64,000 nt of DNA from Caprimulgus europaeus (taxonomy: Eukaryota > Chordata > Aves > Caprimulgiformes > Caprimulgidae). Below, piece by piece: positions 1-12,269 of the stretch. Under the pieces are notes generated by a model. The model was given only the letters and a program-made list of their open reading frames with translations, had not been told where the DNA came from and made no database searches. Both the position numbers and the translations under genes were made by a program. Location of the stretch: positions 12,763,001 to 12,827,000 of the forward strand of contig OU015541.1 of NCBI GenBank assembly GCA_907165065.1, written 5' to 3'. Every line of letters begins with the position of its first letter. Position 1 is the stretch's first letter.

Positions 1-3000
1 GAAAGGTCAGGAAAGAATTAACCAGAACATTCAACTGAAAATTGTATTGGACAGAGGTCAAACTTCACTGCGAGTTCAAAACAAGGACTTCTTTTGTGCT
101 CCTTCATCTTCCTTTTGTTGACATTTCCTAAGGCAGCCAAATATCTGGAAGTCTTAGAACTCAGGATCTCAAGCCTACTTCTTCAGTCCCAAGAAATACG
201 TTCTCAGCTGGAATTTCCAAGTGCTTTCCCAGATCAAGAGAAACTCATGACTAAAGATTTGCTTCGCTCCGCAGTAGAGACCCACTCAGTGAGTATGCTC
301 TGCCTGTATCTGAATCAGGACTAGTTTGTGGGGTGTTACAGTGGCCAGATGCTTTTCCAAACTCAATTCAGAGGTGATATCTTCTATATGAAGGAATTAA
401 AAACCTAAATGCTCCTTGCCAGGTGTTTTAATCAGACATAGGAATGCACACAGGAGGAAAATTAAGTTCTTGCTGCTTCAGGGTGCTGACATAAACCTGC
501 AAGCACAGTCTTTGACTTAATCACAAATCCTCAGGCAGCATGTGGAAACCAAGAGACTTGTATGATGTCTGAGTTGCACGGCCAGCTTGGTTGCCTTTCC
601 CCTTCCACAGTCTCATCTGTGGCTACTGCAGCAATCGCTATCCTCATGGCACAACCCATATGGGAACTTCTTCCTCCTTTGCTGCTTATCCAGAGTAGAC
701 TGTTGACAACTTGATTGCCCCTCAGCCCTTCACTTCTATAAACGATGCTCTGGTGTTTCCTTAAGTTCATTTCCCTCTTAGCCATTCCTATCTCCACACT
801 CAGGTATTCATCCTTTCCTTCTCTGGCCAGCCTTTCCTTCCACTCTTCATATAAACCTCATGAAAGCAAGCCCTCTCCTTTCCATACCTGTATGAAGCAG
901 TATGTAACACTGTCTCTCTTTAATTTTAATTATTTTGCAAATACATTTAATAAAACATCATCTTAAACAATAGCCTGAAAGTGCTCTGAGCATTGGCTAG
1001 GAGTTATTTCTCTCTTCACTGCATCTATAAAATAATATGTGATACTAACCAAGATGCAAGGAACCCACTTCAAAAATGTACTCTACTTTATGGACTTACA
1101 GCTCCATTAATTCTACTACATAATTCCCTTGAAGGAGAAACAGAAAATATTTGTTACAAGTAGAGCAGAGGAAAATACATTGCTTTTGATTTGCTGGTAC
1201 TAACATAAACTATAGATAAGTCTTAACTACAGGAAATGAGATATGGAAGAGAGCTTCATCAATGGTAAAGGGCATTAACTGACATTCAACCAAGTATTAG
1301 ATGGAAAAATAAACGTGTAGCTCCTTTGTTCTGATTTGCCATGGACAGCAATGGATGCAAAGAAGTGACAGCACAAAGTTATGATTGACTCAAACAGCCT
1401 CTTTATGCAAAGGCTTTTTAAAAATAATTGGGTTAATTTATGGAAGTAGAAATGTTGTAGAAAGATGGAGCTCCAGAGGAAGCTATTCATGTGAGGTTTT
1501 TTTTTAATTCGGCAAACATTTTTGCTGTAGAAGTAGAAAAATATTTTATTTTAAGTTTTGTTTTGTTCAAAAATGCTTATTTTTTCTTGGGCTCCTAAAA
1601 ATAAAACTGGCATAGATTCCACAAAGTTTAAAAAAAGCTTCAATAATGAAGCAATGAAAAACACACTACAATTTTTAAGTTTGATGAAGTACTCTCAATC
1701 CAAAACATTTGCAATTCAGAGTTTGCTTTCTGTTTTTCCAACAAAAAAAATAGTTTCATTAACGCTTTACCTCCCCATCCCTGCAAAAAAACCCCAAAAC
1801 CAAAAAAACCCCTGAAGCCTCAAACGATGGTCTACTTGGATTTGACCTGGAATTTTTTTTTCCATAATATATTTTGATCTTGTCTATGGTCACTCTCACA
1901 CCACTAGACCAGCTCATACCAAAGCCTACAGCTTAGGAAGACCTTCTGTTGAAAGTGGAGATGAGTTCTACCTCACTTGAAGAGTGGGACCAGGATCACT
2001 AGGGGCTTGTGTCCAATTTCCAGATACCAGTTCCCATCTGGAGATGAAACCCTACCTTGAGTCATTCCCATCTTAAGCTTGACTTGGCCAAAACTTTATC
2101 CAAAACATCTGGAGACTTAATGAAACATGAAAACTCCCTACAGCTGTAAACAGAAGTCAGTCATCGATCTGTGCTGTCTTTATTATTTTCTATTTGCCCC
2201 ATTCTGAGAGAGCCTGTGTGACTTGTGGAGTTGGGGCCAATAACCAGAGACAGCCCCCAGATTTCTTCCTGTGACCTCAGCCAGTATTTAATTTCCTTGT
2301 GATGATCAAGTGAGAGCAATGTCAGCAGACAAAAGCTCTCCTTGGTATGGGATGGCTAAAAGGTTTCTGCTGTCTGTGAAAACACCTCGAGTAAGTGGGG
2401 AAATGTGCTCCAAGCTGGTTATTCTTCCCAGGTACTATAGGTGATGGCTGAGGAGATCCCAGTTGGCAAATCCAATCTGACCAGCTCTCTTTCTGCACTG
2501 CCCTTCATACCAATTGTCCTAGGCAAGTTCAAAAGATAAGGTGAGCCCAAATCTGAGAGATCTCTTTGAAGTCTTTTTCTTTAAAACTTTTAACAAGTTC
2601 AATCTCTCAAACTGCCAAAGGGCAGTTAATCAAAACTCCTAGGAGTGCTACTTCTGAGCTCCCTAGCACTGTACAGATGGAGAAGAATCACTAGCTAGAC
2701 AGTATTTAGAACTGATCCTTAGGCTCAAAAATCACAACACAATAAATTCTGAGTTAAGAGAACCACAAAAATATCCAGGAGCTAAGCAACCAAATAATCA
2801 TTATAATAATTAATACTGATCTTGTCTAAAATGTTCTTTTTCACCAGTAGACTTAAAAGTTCTTGACAAATTATGTTATTACAGACCCAGTCAGCATATT
2901 TTCATCTAAACTCTTTTCTATTGAGAAAGGATGTCTCAATAAACCTGAGATGTCCCATTATGCGTTGCCCCTTCTTTCGGTACTGCTAACACACAATGAA

Positions 3001-3399
3001 ATGCCACACAAACATCTGATGATTTGAAAACATCTTTGTTTTTCATCTGAGCCATAAATTGCGTTTGAAATTAAATCTCCAGAAATAGTGCTTGGGGGTT
3101 GGGCTGGGAGGAATTTATACTTTACAATAGATGTTGCAAATAGCTGGGCGTTGTTTCAAACCAGAAGAAAACACTTAAAACATTTGCCACAAAATTATCA
3201 TTCCAACATTTCAGCATCTCTTAGTGAAATAGGGGCAGATTAGGAACAAGGTCTGTGTCCTTCATGTCCATGACCTCCAAGCAACCTTGAGTCACCTGAG
3301 TCCACTCTCCACTCAAAGTGATGCCCTCAGTGCACATCTGATCTGAAGGTTCCTGGGAGAGGGAGTATCTTCAGCAGCTTTCCCTTGCATACTTCCAAT
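1..3399. other. Non-coding stretch, nothing recognised
   Basis: The open frames here are short and overlap on both strands, with no splice-flanked frame that resembles a known protein. There are short T and A runs near 1500 and 1740-1815, the latter an A/C-rich low-complexity run, but no interspersed repeat that I can name. The stretch is consistent with intron or intergenic DNA. Confidence 0.6.
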
Positions 3400-3720
3400 T
3401 ATATTTTGCAAAAGCTAAAGAGATATTGGTGCCTGCTAATTAAATTAAAGACTCTTAAAAGCCCTTTGTGCCCTAGGGTTATGCATTTATAATTTACAGA
3501 GATTTTGCTACACTTTCAATCTTGCCTTTCAGCAAGCAGTTCTCTGCCAAACCCTGCTGCCTATGCAGGGCACAGATAGCTTTGCTTTATTTCTTAGAAG
3601 ACACTTGTTAATCAGTTAGAGCAACCAGTTGCAAAATACTTTGAGCCAACTGGATTAAAGTGATTATGGGATTATTAAATGGATTAAGTTCTATCGATAA
3701 CTCGTTGTCAGCCAGAAGAG
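3400..3720. promoter_or_regulatory. Candidate conserved non-coding element with GATTA cluster
   Basis: This unique block carries TAATTA at 3437-3442 and TAATC at 3609-3613, then GATTA at 3653, 3662, 3670 and 3682. GATTA/TAATC is the core of bicoid-class homeodomain sites (OTX, PITX, CRX families). Four copies on one strand within about 35 bases is denser than the surroundings. There is no repeat and no frame of interest here. Calling it an enhancer is an inference from motif density; conservation was not measured. Confidence 0.25.
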
Positions 3721-4019
3721 CTGAAGTCCTAAGCAGCTAGAGAAAAAAGACCATGCCAGCTGCCTACATTTGTGCTTCACCTTGAACTTATCTGTAACTT
3801 CTGCTTGTTTCAGTCATGTTTCCATAGCAACCAAGGTAATTGACATTAATTATCATATTTTGTCTGTGGTTATTTTGTGATAATTTCATTTCTGAATTGC
3901 TTTGAATGACAATTTGAGACCAGAGTAACAGTCTTCCACTCTGCTTTTTGTAAGGTTTTGTGGGCATCAAGATGCATTCCTCCTTCCCCCAACATACTCT
4001 CATGAGATCCCATGTACAT

Positions 4020-4415
4020 GGTGAGGTCCCAGGGCTTGTCCAACTGGGAGAGGAGAAGGCTTCAGGAGATCTAACAGCATCTCCCCTGTACTTATGAAGA
4101 GGTCATCAAGAAGATGGGCCATACTTTTCACAGCAGCAAATAGTGGGAGGACAAGAGTTATGAAGTGTATAAATTGAAACAGTAATTCACACTGGGTATA
4201 AGGAAATCGTTTCTCCCCATGAGGGCACACAAACATTGGAGCAGCTTGCCCAGAGGGGTTGTGCAGCCTCCATCCTTGGGATTTTTCAAGATCTAAAAGG
4301 CTAAAACTCTGGACTACTTGTTCTGGCCCCATAGCTGACCTTGCTTTGAATAGGAGGTTAGAGTAGAAACCTCCTGAGGTCCCTTCCCACCTTAATTATC
4401 CTCTGACCTTATGTC
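4020..4415 (+). mobile_element. CR1: CR1 LINE fragment, 3' end
   Basis: The sequence follows the end of the avian CR1 consensus in order. It shows a GGAGAGGAGAAGGCTTC-like segment at about 4048, ATAAGGAAA near 4198, and GGAGCAGCTTGCCCAGAGG at 4239-4257. A 'GTTGTGCAGCCTCCATCCTTGG' equivalent follows, and GAGGTCCCTTCCCACCTTAA lies near 4376. CR1 is the dominant non-LTR retrotransposon of birds, and most copies are 5'-truncated as here. Divergence from the remembered consensus is substantial and the terminal octamer repeats are not clean, so the insertion is old. The 110-residue minus-strand frame across it is only its antisense. Confidence 0.85.
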
Positions 4416-5204
4416 CCTGTCATCATACAATTATTCATTTATTTCTTTTGTATTTTTGTATAATCATAAAAACGATGAATGCCCAGCATTCCATGGGGTG
4501 TAGCAAGTTCATGCTCTGCCTGAAGAACTGCTGCTCTGCTTTTTATGCACCACTAGTTTCCTAGTGCTATTCCTATCAAAGTTCATGGCTCTGTTGTATG
4601 TGTCCTCACATCTGAGCTTTTTGACTCCACAACCCCAAAGGTATTAAACCCTCTACCCGCCACTGAAAACAATGCTCAGCCATTTTAGGAAATGTTACAC
4701 TGAGCAAAGAATATTTTCAGACTCCAGAAACTGCTTGCAAGGAAAAATGTGTCACTTATTTTTGCTAATTATGATAAATTAAAAAGAGTAATAACCTGAT
4801 ATTTTAATTTTTTGGGGCTTTGACTTCATAAGATGTTAGATGTCCTAGAGTTCCTGTGATGCCAGTGGAAGCTAGGAGCACATAGACCCAGTCTGAGTTG
4901 GTCCCTGAGCATCTCTAGTAAGCATGGACTTTTTACTTGATGTACAATTGTGTTCTAGAGAGAGCCCACAGCTGTAAAGTGTCATTTCTCCTTTCTGAAA
5001 TAGTTAACATACAACATAAAACTACTGTATGTGATAACTACTGCCAGGCTTGGGGAAAAAAATAATATTGAATTTAACTCTAACTGCAAACACTGAATTG
5101 TTGGATAAGCACGAAAACTTCAAAGTTCCTCCAACAGCAATGAATGGTGATGTTGTTAAATACAAAGGGGTTGGGGGGAAAGACCCTGTAATTCTCTGTG
5201 TCAC

Positions 5205-5262
5205 TGAAAAAAAAAGAAAAAAAAAAGAAAGAGGGAGGAGAAGGCAGAGGGAACAAGAGGTC
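5205..5262 (+). repeat. A/G-rich low-complexity tract
   Basis: A purine-only run of A stretches interrupted by single G passes into GAGGGAGGAGAAGG-type sequence. There is no adjacent 3' end of a retroposed gene, so it is low-complexity sequence and not a retrogene tail. Confidence 0.7.
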
Positions 5263-5599
5263 AAACTGAGTCTGTTTTCAAACAGCGGGCTGGAGTCATT
5301 TCCTTACCTTCAGCCTTGCTTGCAACCTCCTCTGCTGTTTGGTTGCCATGCTTGAAGATGGCCTTCATGATGCTTGGTGCAGAGGAGGCAACAAACCCAT
5401 AAATTGCACTGTGGCACAGTCTCTTTAAAGCAACACCATCCCCAGCTGTAAAAGCAGACAACAGAAACAAGGGGAGCAGACCTGGCTGATGGCTACCAGA
5501 GGAGATGAAATGTGACACGGGATAATGCACTACACAGAACTTCCGAACATCTTCCCTTAATGAACAAATATGACTATTAAAAAAAAAATACACTTCATA

Positions 5600-5800
5600 A
5601 TAACAATTCAGCGCTGCAGTCAGGTTCTGCAGTGGCTGAGTGATGGTTTATTAACTCAGACATTGCTGCGTAGAGAGCGCTCGCAGTCTTTGGCCTTACA
5701 CTTAATAACTCACTGAGCGCGAATGGGTTCAGTAATTCATCCCTTGTCCTTTGCGGCTGCTCAAAAATCTCATTGGGTTCAAATTTATGGCTTGTTCCTG
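5600..5800. promoter_or_regulatory. CpG-retaining candidate conserved element
   Basis: About eight CpG dinucleotides lie in roughly 150 bases (for example GAGCGCGAA near 5716) in a window that is otherwise CpG-poor. They are interleaved with AT-rich motifs such as TTTATTAAC and TTTATGG. A loosely repeated GGGTTCA occurs near 5725 and 5774. This texture is seen in conserved developmental enhancers. It is not a CpG-island promoter because it is too short and too AT-rich. No conservation data were available. Confidence 0.2.
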
Positions 5801-6989
5801 CCAGACTGTGAGCACCTCCTGCAGGTCTGGGACAGCCCCACGCTCCTGCTAACCTGAGCCAAGCACTGTAGATAGCTGAGCATCCCCAGGACCAGCACCT
5901 CCTCCTCAGCTGAGCTGAGATGGGATGGGTCACATTTGTGTTAGGCTTTCATAAGAATTTGGGTTCAACTGCATCCCAAACTTGCACTTTGATTATTTGT
6001 GCCTTTTAGGCTGCCCTCTTCTCTCTGTGTCTGATGTCATACAATGAATTATTTGGATCATGGGGACGCTGGAGAACAAGCAGATTGTGACATTACAAAG
6101 ACAAGAAAGTAAAACTGAAGCAGCTAAAGGAAATAAAAAGATGAACATCAGAGGTGATTATTAGAAGTTTGCTTTCTTTAGGGTTTTTTATGGATTCTTC
6201 CTGGATTTGGTGAGAGTAGCACCCCCTGAGCTGGGGGCTAGCAGTGCTTCTCTATTTTGAAGCTGTGTTCCCCAGCAAAGTGAGGTCAGACTCAGTATTT
6301 CTGGTGACTGTAAGGCAAAATCATGAAGGGAGGGAAACAAAATCTTCAAAAAACCCTCTTTCTGTGACTTAACGACTATGTAGTGTTACACAACCTAACA
6401 GTGTGATCAAGGGCACAACAGGAACAATAAACATTTGTTGTTCCATGTACTGGGGTATATCTGAAGTCCTCCCCTCAGTGTGGGGACAGCAGTGACATAT
6501 GGAGGAGGATCAGCTCAACTCCTCAGCACTTGCTTCTTTTACTGGAGAATCATACTGCCCTGGACAAGCTGATGGAGGTACAAGAAGCAGCACATAGCAG
6601 TGCATAGTCAACAGGTTCTGCCTGGAGATGCTGTTGCATCACACATCCAGCATCGTCACTCAGCGCTGGGAGACCACAGCCCTGGCTATGAACAGATGTG
6701 AGCAGACAAGCAATAACTCTTGAGGGGAAACTAGAGATCCTCCACTATAAACACAAGGCAATTAAATTTGCCTGTGATTTTTTTTTTTTTTGTGCTGTCC
6801 TCTTTACTCTTTTTAAAGATGGGACCACTGAGATGAGTGACAGACTCTTCCTTCCTGCTCCGGATCCTATTGCTGTTTCCTTGCAGTAATCTCTAAAACT
6901 GGCATTTTCAAAGAGACTAAGGAAATGAGAGTCCCAAAAGGGACATAAACATCCAGTCCCCTTGGGAAAGCGCAGACTAGACTATCTAT

Positions 6990-7115
6990 GAACATGAAAG
7001 CATGGAGCCTCACAAATCCACGAGGCAGAGATGTGCTAGATACCCAGAAACAGAGAAGGAGGGATGTGATTTATTCAAGGTCATTCTCAATGTCAGATGC
7101 AGAGCTGGGAAACAG
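6990..7115 (+). mobile_element. MIR: MIR-like SINE relic
   Basis: Landmarks of the MIR/CORE-SINE consensus appear in the right order. A GAGCCTCACAAATCC-type segment at 7005 corresponds to 'ATCCTCACAACAACCC'. GAGGCAGAGATGTGCTA at 7021 corresponds to the 'GTGAGGTAGGTACTA' part. Then come CAGAAACAGAGAAGG, TTCAAGGTCATTC and TGCAGAGCTGGGAA at 7099, matching 'CCAAGGTCACAC ... GCAGAGCTGGGA'. MIR-type SINEs are very old and shared across amniotes; copies in birds are few and highly diverged. Orientation follows the consensus on the plus strand. Confidence 0.55.
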
Positions 7116-7119
7116 AACT

Positions 7120-10100
7120 TGTATCATCAACCTCCCTGTTAGGATTATAATCACTGAAATATCCTTCCTCTCCCTCACAAACACAGAGACCCTGATTCTT
7201 CACTCACCCAAGCTGGGTATAAATCAGCAGCAATACCACACAAGTCCCTGGTGTCACTTCATGAGCGAGAGGAGAGTTGAGGAGTGTCTAATGCTTAGAT
7301 TCACCAGGGATTTCAGCAGAGTTGGATACCTAAATACCTTTGTGAATTGAGGCTTGAGTGTCTTTGTGTATTAATGAAGCAAAGGGGGGTGGAAAAAAAA
7401 TGTAGCTGTAATTAGAGCAAAAGGAATGCCATAAAGTAGCTGTGTGAATAGTCTCTCATATTGAAACAGATTGGCCTCAAGCTCATTGGTGCTTATTGGC
7501 ATGAAAGAGAGTTTTGTTCGTTGGTGTGTGCAGCAGAATTCTGAAAATACAAGAATCATCATACTCAGTCCTGCTGCCATTTGGAGGGCAAGCATTTCAA
7601 AGTGGAAAGCATGAAGGGAAAGCCAAGTGTCAGTCCTCATGGGAGAACATGTGTGGTGGCAGTGACCGCTGGAAGGGTCACACTGCCATGGCAGGGAACA
7701 GGGAATGCCATCCACCACGTGTAACCGATCCCCAGCTTATGAAGTCTAGTTGTCAAGGGCTCACGTTCAACCCACAGGATGATAACAATGTGCAAGGGAA
7801 GAGTCTGCATAAAGATGAGCAGCCAGGAAAAAAAGTTACACCTTTGAGTAGTTTATGGGTGGGAAGATAGGAAACTTCATCAAAAATGTCTCATGATGGG
7901 TTAATCACTTGACCTGTTTAATGGTCACCACTGCCACTGCTTCCCTGGGGACAAATGATGAGAGTGCAAAGCTCTGGCTTACTTTCAAGCAAAAAATCTT
8001 CAAGAGACCATATGTTATCCAAAGGTCTTTTGAACACATTTCCTTGGCCATGATTCTAGTAAGAAGCACCTCTAGGACATCCTGGGGAATTATCTCCAAC
8101 ATGATGCTTGTGGGCAATAGACCCTCTAGCTGCCTGAAAGATGATCTCACTAGTTGTTGGTGAATCTGATCCTAGCAGTTCATATCTAACCAGTTTTGTT
8201 TGTTTGGAAAACCATAATGAAGTACATTGTGGGACAAACAATCTCTATAACTACAGCCACAGCACTGGCAGGTGTCCTCTGTTTGCTCTGTAAGAGCACA
8301 TTTATGCACACACTTCAGGATTGAGAACTGAAGTTTTCTGGCAATTATGGTGAGGTGAGTCCAAAAAAAGAATTAGAGAGCCTCATGAGGCAAGAGCTTT
8401 GCTAAGTGTACTGGGTGTGGGACCAGGATGATGTGCCAGTAGCTAATTGTTATTTGGACATGTGGCAAAAAACCCTATGAGATGGGCTGAGGCTAAATGT
8501 TAAAATAATTTTTAATAGATACTTTTAAAGTCTAGGATGTTTTGACACTGGTAAGTGTGGGAGATTATTTGTAAAGTTACTGTGATCTTAGTGACATAAC
8601 CTGATTGGGATTTAACCAATACAGCAAAGATCCTCAAATATATGGCATAACTTTACACATAAATCAGATGACTTCAATCACCAAAAGCCCATTTCAGGAG
8701 GAGTCCTTTGGAGCTATCTCCAGGATGGTACCTGCTCCACTGCGTGGATGTGCAAAGGTCAGCCCTGCTAGTAGGACTGTGTCTTTGATACTTCTGGGGC
8801 AGAGCTGGGATGGGGAATAGTTTTCCTTCAAACCTCAGATACAATGGAAAAGCCAGAATTTCAAAATCAGAGCCCTTCTTTGCAGGTGAATCTGGAACAG
8901 CACTGTACAATGGTAAAAGGAGTGTAGGAACAATTTCTCTAAATTTAGCTTAATTGGATCTTGGGATCTAATAATAAGACATGTTAATTTTGCTTCCTGC
9001 TATATTCTGAATAGAACATGGGACTTTCTGAGGGAATTGGAATCTGGCTGCTGAGATCTAAATTTAGCTCAATAACAAGTGTCAGCCCCTACCTAATCCC
9101 GCTCTAACCCGAGAGCGAACCCTGGCATTTGTACAGAATTTAGCACCTTCTGCTATATTCCCTTCTGCCCAAGGGTGTGGGACTCAAGATTCTCCAGGTA
9201 GAAGCATCATTTGTGGATGAAATACATAGTTTTATAAATGTTCACCGGGAAAGCATCTGTTTTATAAACTTGTCTCCAGAAAAGCCTATACAGCATTTTA
9301 ACCCACAGTTTCAGAAATCAAAACAGTGTCTCTATAAATCTCATTTTATTTGCTGGAATTTCTGTACTTTTTGCCATGATGAGTGAGGACAAATGACCTC
9401 ACTGATGCAGAAGACATCATAGGTGGAGTACATAGAGCAAAGCAGGCGGGCAGTTTAACTGCCTTTGGGATGCTCAGAGGGATGACAGCTGGTTCTTGCT
9501 GCCTCTCACCAAGCTAGCCTTCCTCCAGAAGAAGTGCCACCAGTTTGCCCCACTGAGACAGCCCATGGGGCCCAGCACAGGCTGTGCCTGTGCCACTGTG
9601 CAGGGACAACAAGTGTGACAAACCCCGAGCCTGCACGGTTTGCTCACAGAGACTGAGGCTGTGGGCAATAAAAGCTCTGCTTTTTCATTTAGATTTAAAT
9701 CCAGTCCACTGCAGACTCCCAGGCTGATGAGGGTGACAGACAAGAGTGGGTGCCTTTGACTTCCCCGAGCATTTGCATAGAAACAGAAAGCAACCAGCCT
9801 CGCTCACAGACAAAAAGGTTAACTCCTCCCCACTAAAAATGTTCAAAAATATAATAGAGTATAAATACATACCTTCAAGTAGAGTGGGTTTTTTTTCCTC
9901 TTGCCTACACAGTAGATTATAGTTAATTAAACCTCTGCTCACATAAACAGAACAAGAAAGGATGTAAAAGTAATGAGCTGACAACATGGTCTGTATTATG
10001 TTGGGCTTCTAAGAGAATTTAATTTGGAGAAGAATTATGCACAGGCTGAAAGACAGTCCATTAAACTGAGCCAACTGTCTGGAAAGAGATAAAACAACAA

Positions 10101-10550
10101 CAAAAAAATGTCCTGCCTCCTGTGAAATAAATAGCATGCTGCACCTTCCCCTTACCGTGCGGGTAGTGGGGCTAGACATGTGGGTGCGAGTGGCCAGGTG
10201 CCCCGTGAGCCCCCGCCACGGGGACAAAGTCAGATGGCACCTTCCTCCCAAGGGGAGGTGAGACCACAACAGTGATGGCAAGAGCTTGCCATGTGACAGG
10301 GTGAAAGGTGCCCAGGTCTAGATAAGAGTTGGTAATACTTACTCTGTAAAGCTCTGCACAAGTACAGATCCCGTGAACATCTTCCTGTGCAAAGCACCAG
10401 GCGTCTGTGCTGAACAGTTTTGGTCCAAACTCATGTGTGGTCTGCAAAGGGGAGAGATGGTGCTGTCTGATGTCATGAGCTGGGATAAATATTTCCTTTT
10501 ATTATTTTTTTTGTTAATCACAAAGACAGATAGTCAACAAATCAGCACAG
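7120..10550. other. Non-coding stretch, nothing recognised
   Basis: The reading frames are short and mutually overlapping. No named repeat, RNA gene or splice-flanked frame was recognised. The part at 9100-9380 is AT-rich with TTTATAAA repeats and could hold a weak regulatory element, but nothing sets it clearly apart. Confidence 0.5.
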
Positions 10551-10554
10551 TAGA

Positions 10555-10640
10555 CAGGAGGTAAACTGAGGCAGCCCCTTTTGTACTTACGAGCTAATGC
10601 AGCAGCATCCAAACCCAGGACTCATCCAGACCCCTCCAGA
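10555..10640 (+). mobile_element. MIR: Possible MIR-like SINE relic
   Basis: GGAGGTAAACTGAGGCAG at 10557 resembles the MIR 'GGAAACTGAGGCA' box. AACCCAGGACTC at 10612 resembles the 'GAACCCAGGTCT' end box, at about the expected spacing. The middle is hard to align, so this is a weaker call than the copies at 6990 and 23015. Confidence 0.3.
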
Positions 10641-10861
10641 GCAGTGTGGAACGGGGCTGCCCAAGGCAGGACACAGGAGGACAGGGGACAACTGCCCCTT
10701 TGCCAACTTCCATCCCACAAACTTCCCACGGGGAATTTTGGGGACTCACCTGTTCACAGGGGTTAACACACAATTATCACACACTGGATGGATGTGGTGT
10801 TCTCCTGGTGGCTGCTGACATCTCCCTCTTCCTGTATCCCTTACAGGCTGCTACTAACATT

Positions 10862-10880
10862 AATAAATAAATAAATAAAT
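10862..10880 (+). repeat. (AATA)n microsatellite
   Basis: Five perfect AATA units. Confidence 0.85.
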
Positions 10881-12225
10881 ATGATGGAACTCAGTAAAAC
10901 AAGATGACAAATCACACCTGGCAGTATTGCCAACTAAACAAACCCTTTCACACAGGGGACACAATTCTCTGCTGTGCTCCCCTTGAGGCAACTGATAAGT
11001 ATTCAGGATAATCAACTTTTAAATAAACATGCCTTTTCTTTTTCTTTTAATAAAAAAGTCTCTGGGGTTCAAGTGATTTGCACCTATGGATCTTCCCCAA
11101 ATTATTTAATCTTATGAGGTGTGAGGTTGTGTTGCTTAATCTCTTCCCCACCCAGACACTTCCCAACAGCTGTAAAGAAATAATCCCTTCTAATGCTTCT
11201 TTTGAAATATTTTGCTTAAGCTTTAGGGGGATGATGTTGATGTGAGCTGAGAAATTAAGAGATTTGGTTTCTTCAATTGTGAGAAAACAGGTGAAATAAT
11301 TTTGAGTAGAATGAAAGCAGGTTTTTTTTAATTGCTAATTTAAAAAATCCCCAAATACTATTTAATTGAGATTGATTAAAACTTTACATACAACATCTTC
11401 TGCAGCCACTCTTAAGAGGAAGATTTAAAATATTTCTAAACACATCTGGTAGAACTTTAAAACAAATATTAACGTAAGAATTAAAAATAAACCACAATAC
11501 AAAGGCTCATTTTCATTTCAGTAGCCTTGAAGAGGTTCACCTTAAAGAGCTTGCTGTCATTTTACCCAGCACTGGTCTGCATAGGCTCATCGATTGCAGG
11601 GCAGGTACTTCAGGTGCACTGAAATCAATGAAAAAATTCAGTTGTTTCCTTTTCTCCCTGTTGCTTTGTTCAGCACTTTTCCCTTTCCTGTGTTTTTGGA
11701 AAACTTCAGGAAGACTTACACGATGGATGGGCTGAAGCTGTGTATCAGCCCTTAAAAAGCAAGGGAAGATCTGAATAGAAAATGAGAGAGAACATTTCAA
11801 TAGGACTTGCTTTTGCCAGCTGGCCAGATGCCTGAAGAAAAGGATCAAGGGAGAGCGCAGCGTTGAGTTGTTGGGATTTGCACGAGGTTTCTGAATGGAG
11901 AAGTTCTATCTGCTCCCTCACACATCCCTCTGCTTTTGTTCTCTGCCCGTTTGGGCGGGCAGTGATGATTGCTACTGCAGGAACATTATCTCCCTGCTTC
12001 CAAAGGGATGAAATGTGGCCGAGTCCATTAGTTTTGTATATTGACAATAATCCCTTCGTTTCTGAGATACACAAAGACCCTTAAAATAAATACCAAACCT
12101 AAGCAAAACAAAAACCTGTCAACATTTAGACGGAGACTCTCAGAAAAGTTGAGCACTCAGTCAGCAAAGTGTTTATAAGATCAGCACAAAAGGCTGCTGG
12201 AGGTGTTCCTCCTCCGAGCTCCATC

Positions 12226-12269
12226 CAGCTGTGTGCCCGCACAGCTGTGTGCCCGCACAGCTGTGTGCC
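12226..12269 (+). repeat. 16-bp minisatellite, 2.75 copies
   Basis: The unit CAGCTGTGTGCCCGCA is repeated head to tail without a mismatch. Two full copies (12226-12241 and 12242-12257) are followed by a 12-base partial. Each unit contains the E-box CAGCTG. Confidence 0.9.

Noticed and set aside
4000-4332. 110-residue minus-strand frame
   Set aside because: It is the antisense of the CR1 3' end at 4020-4415.
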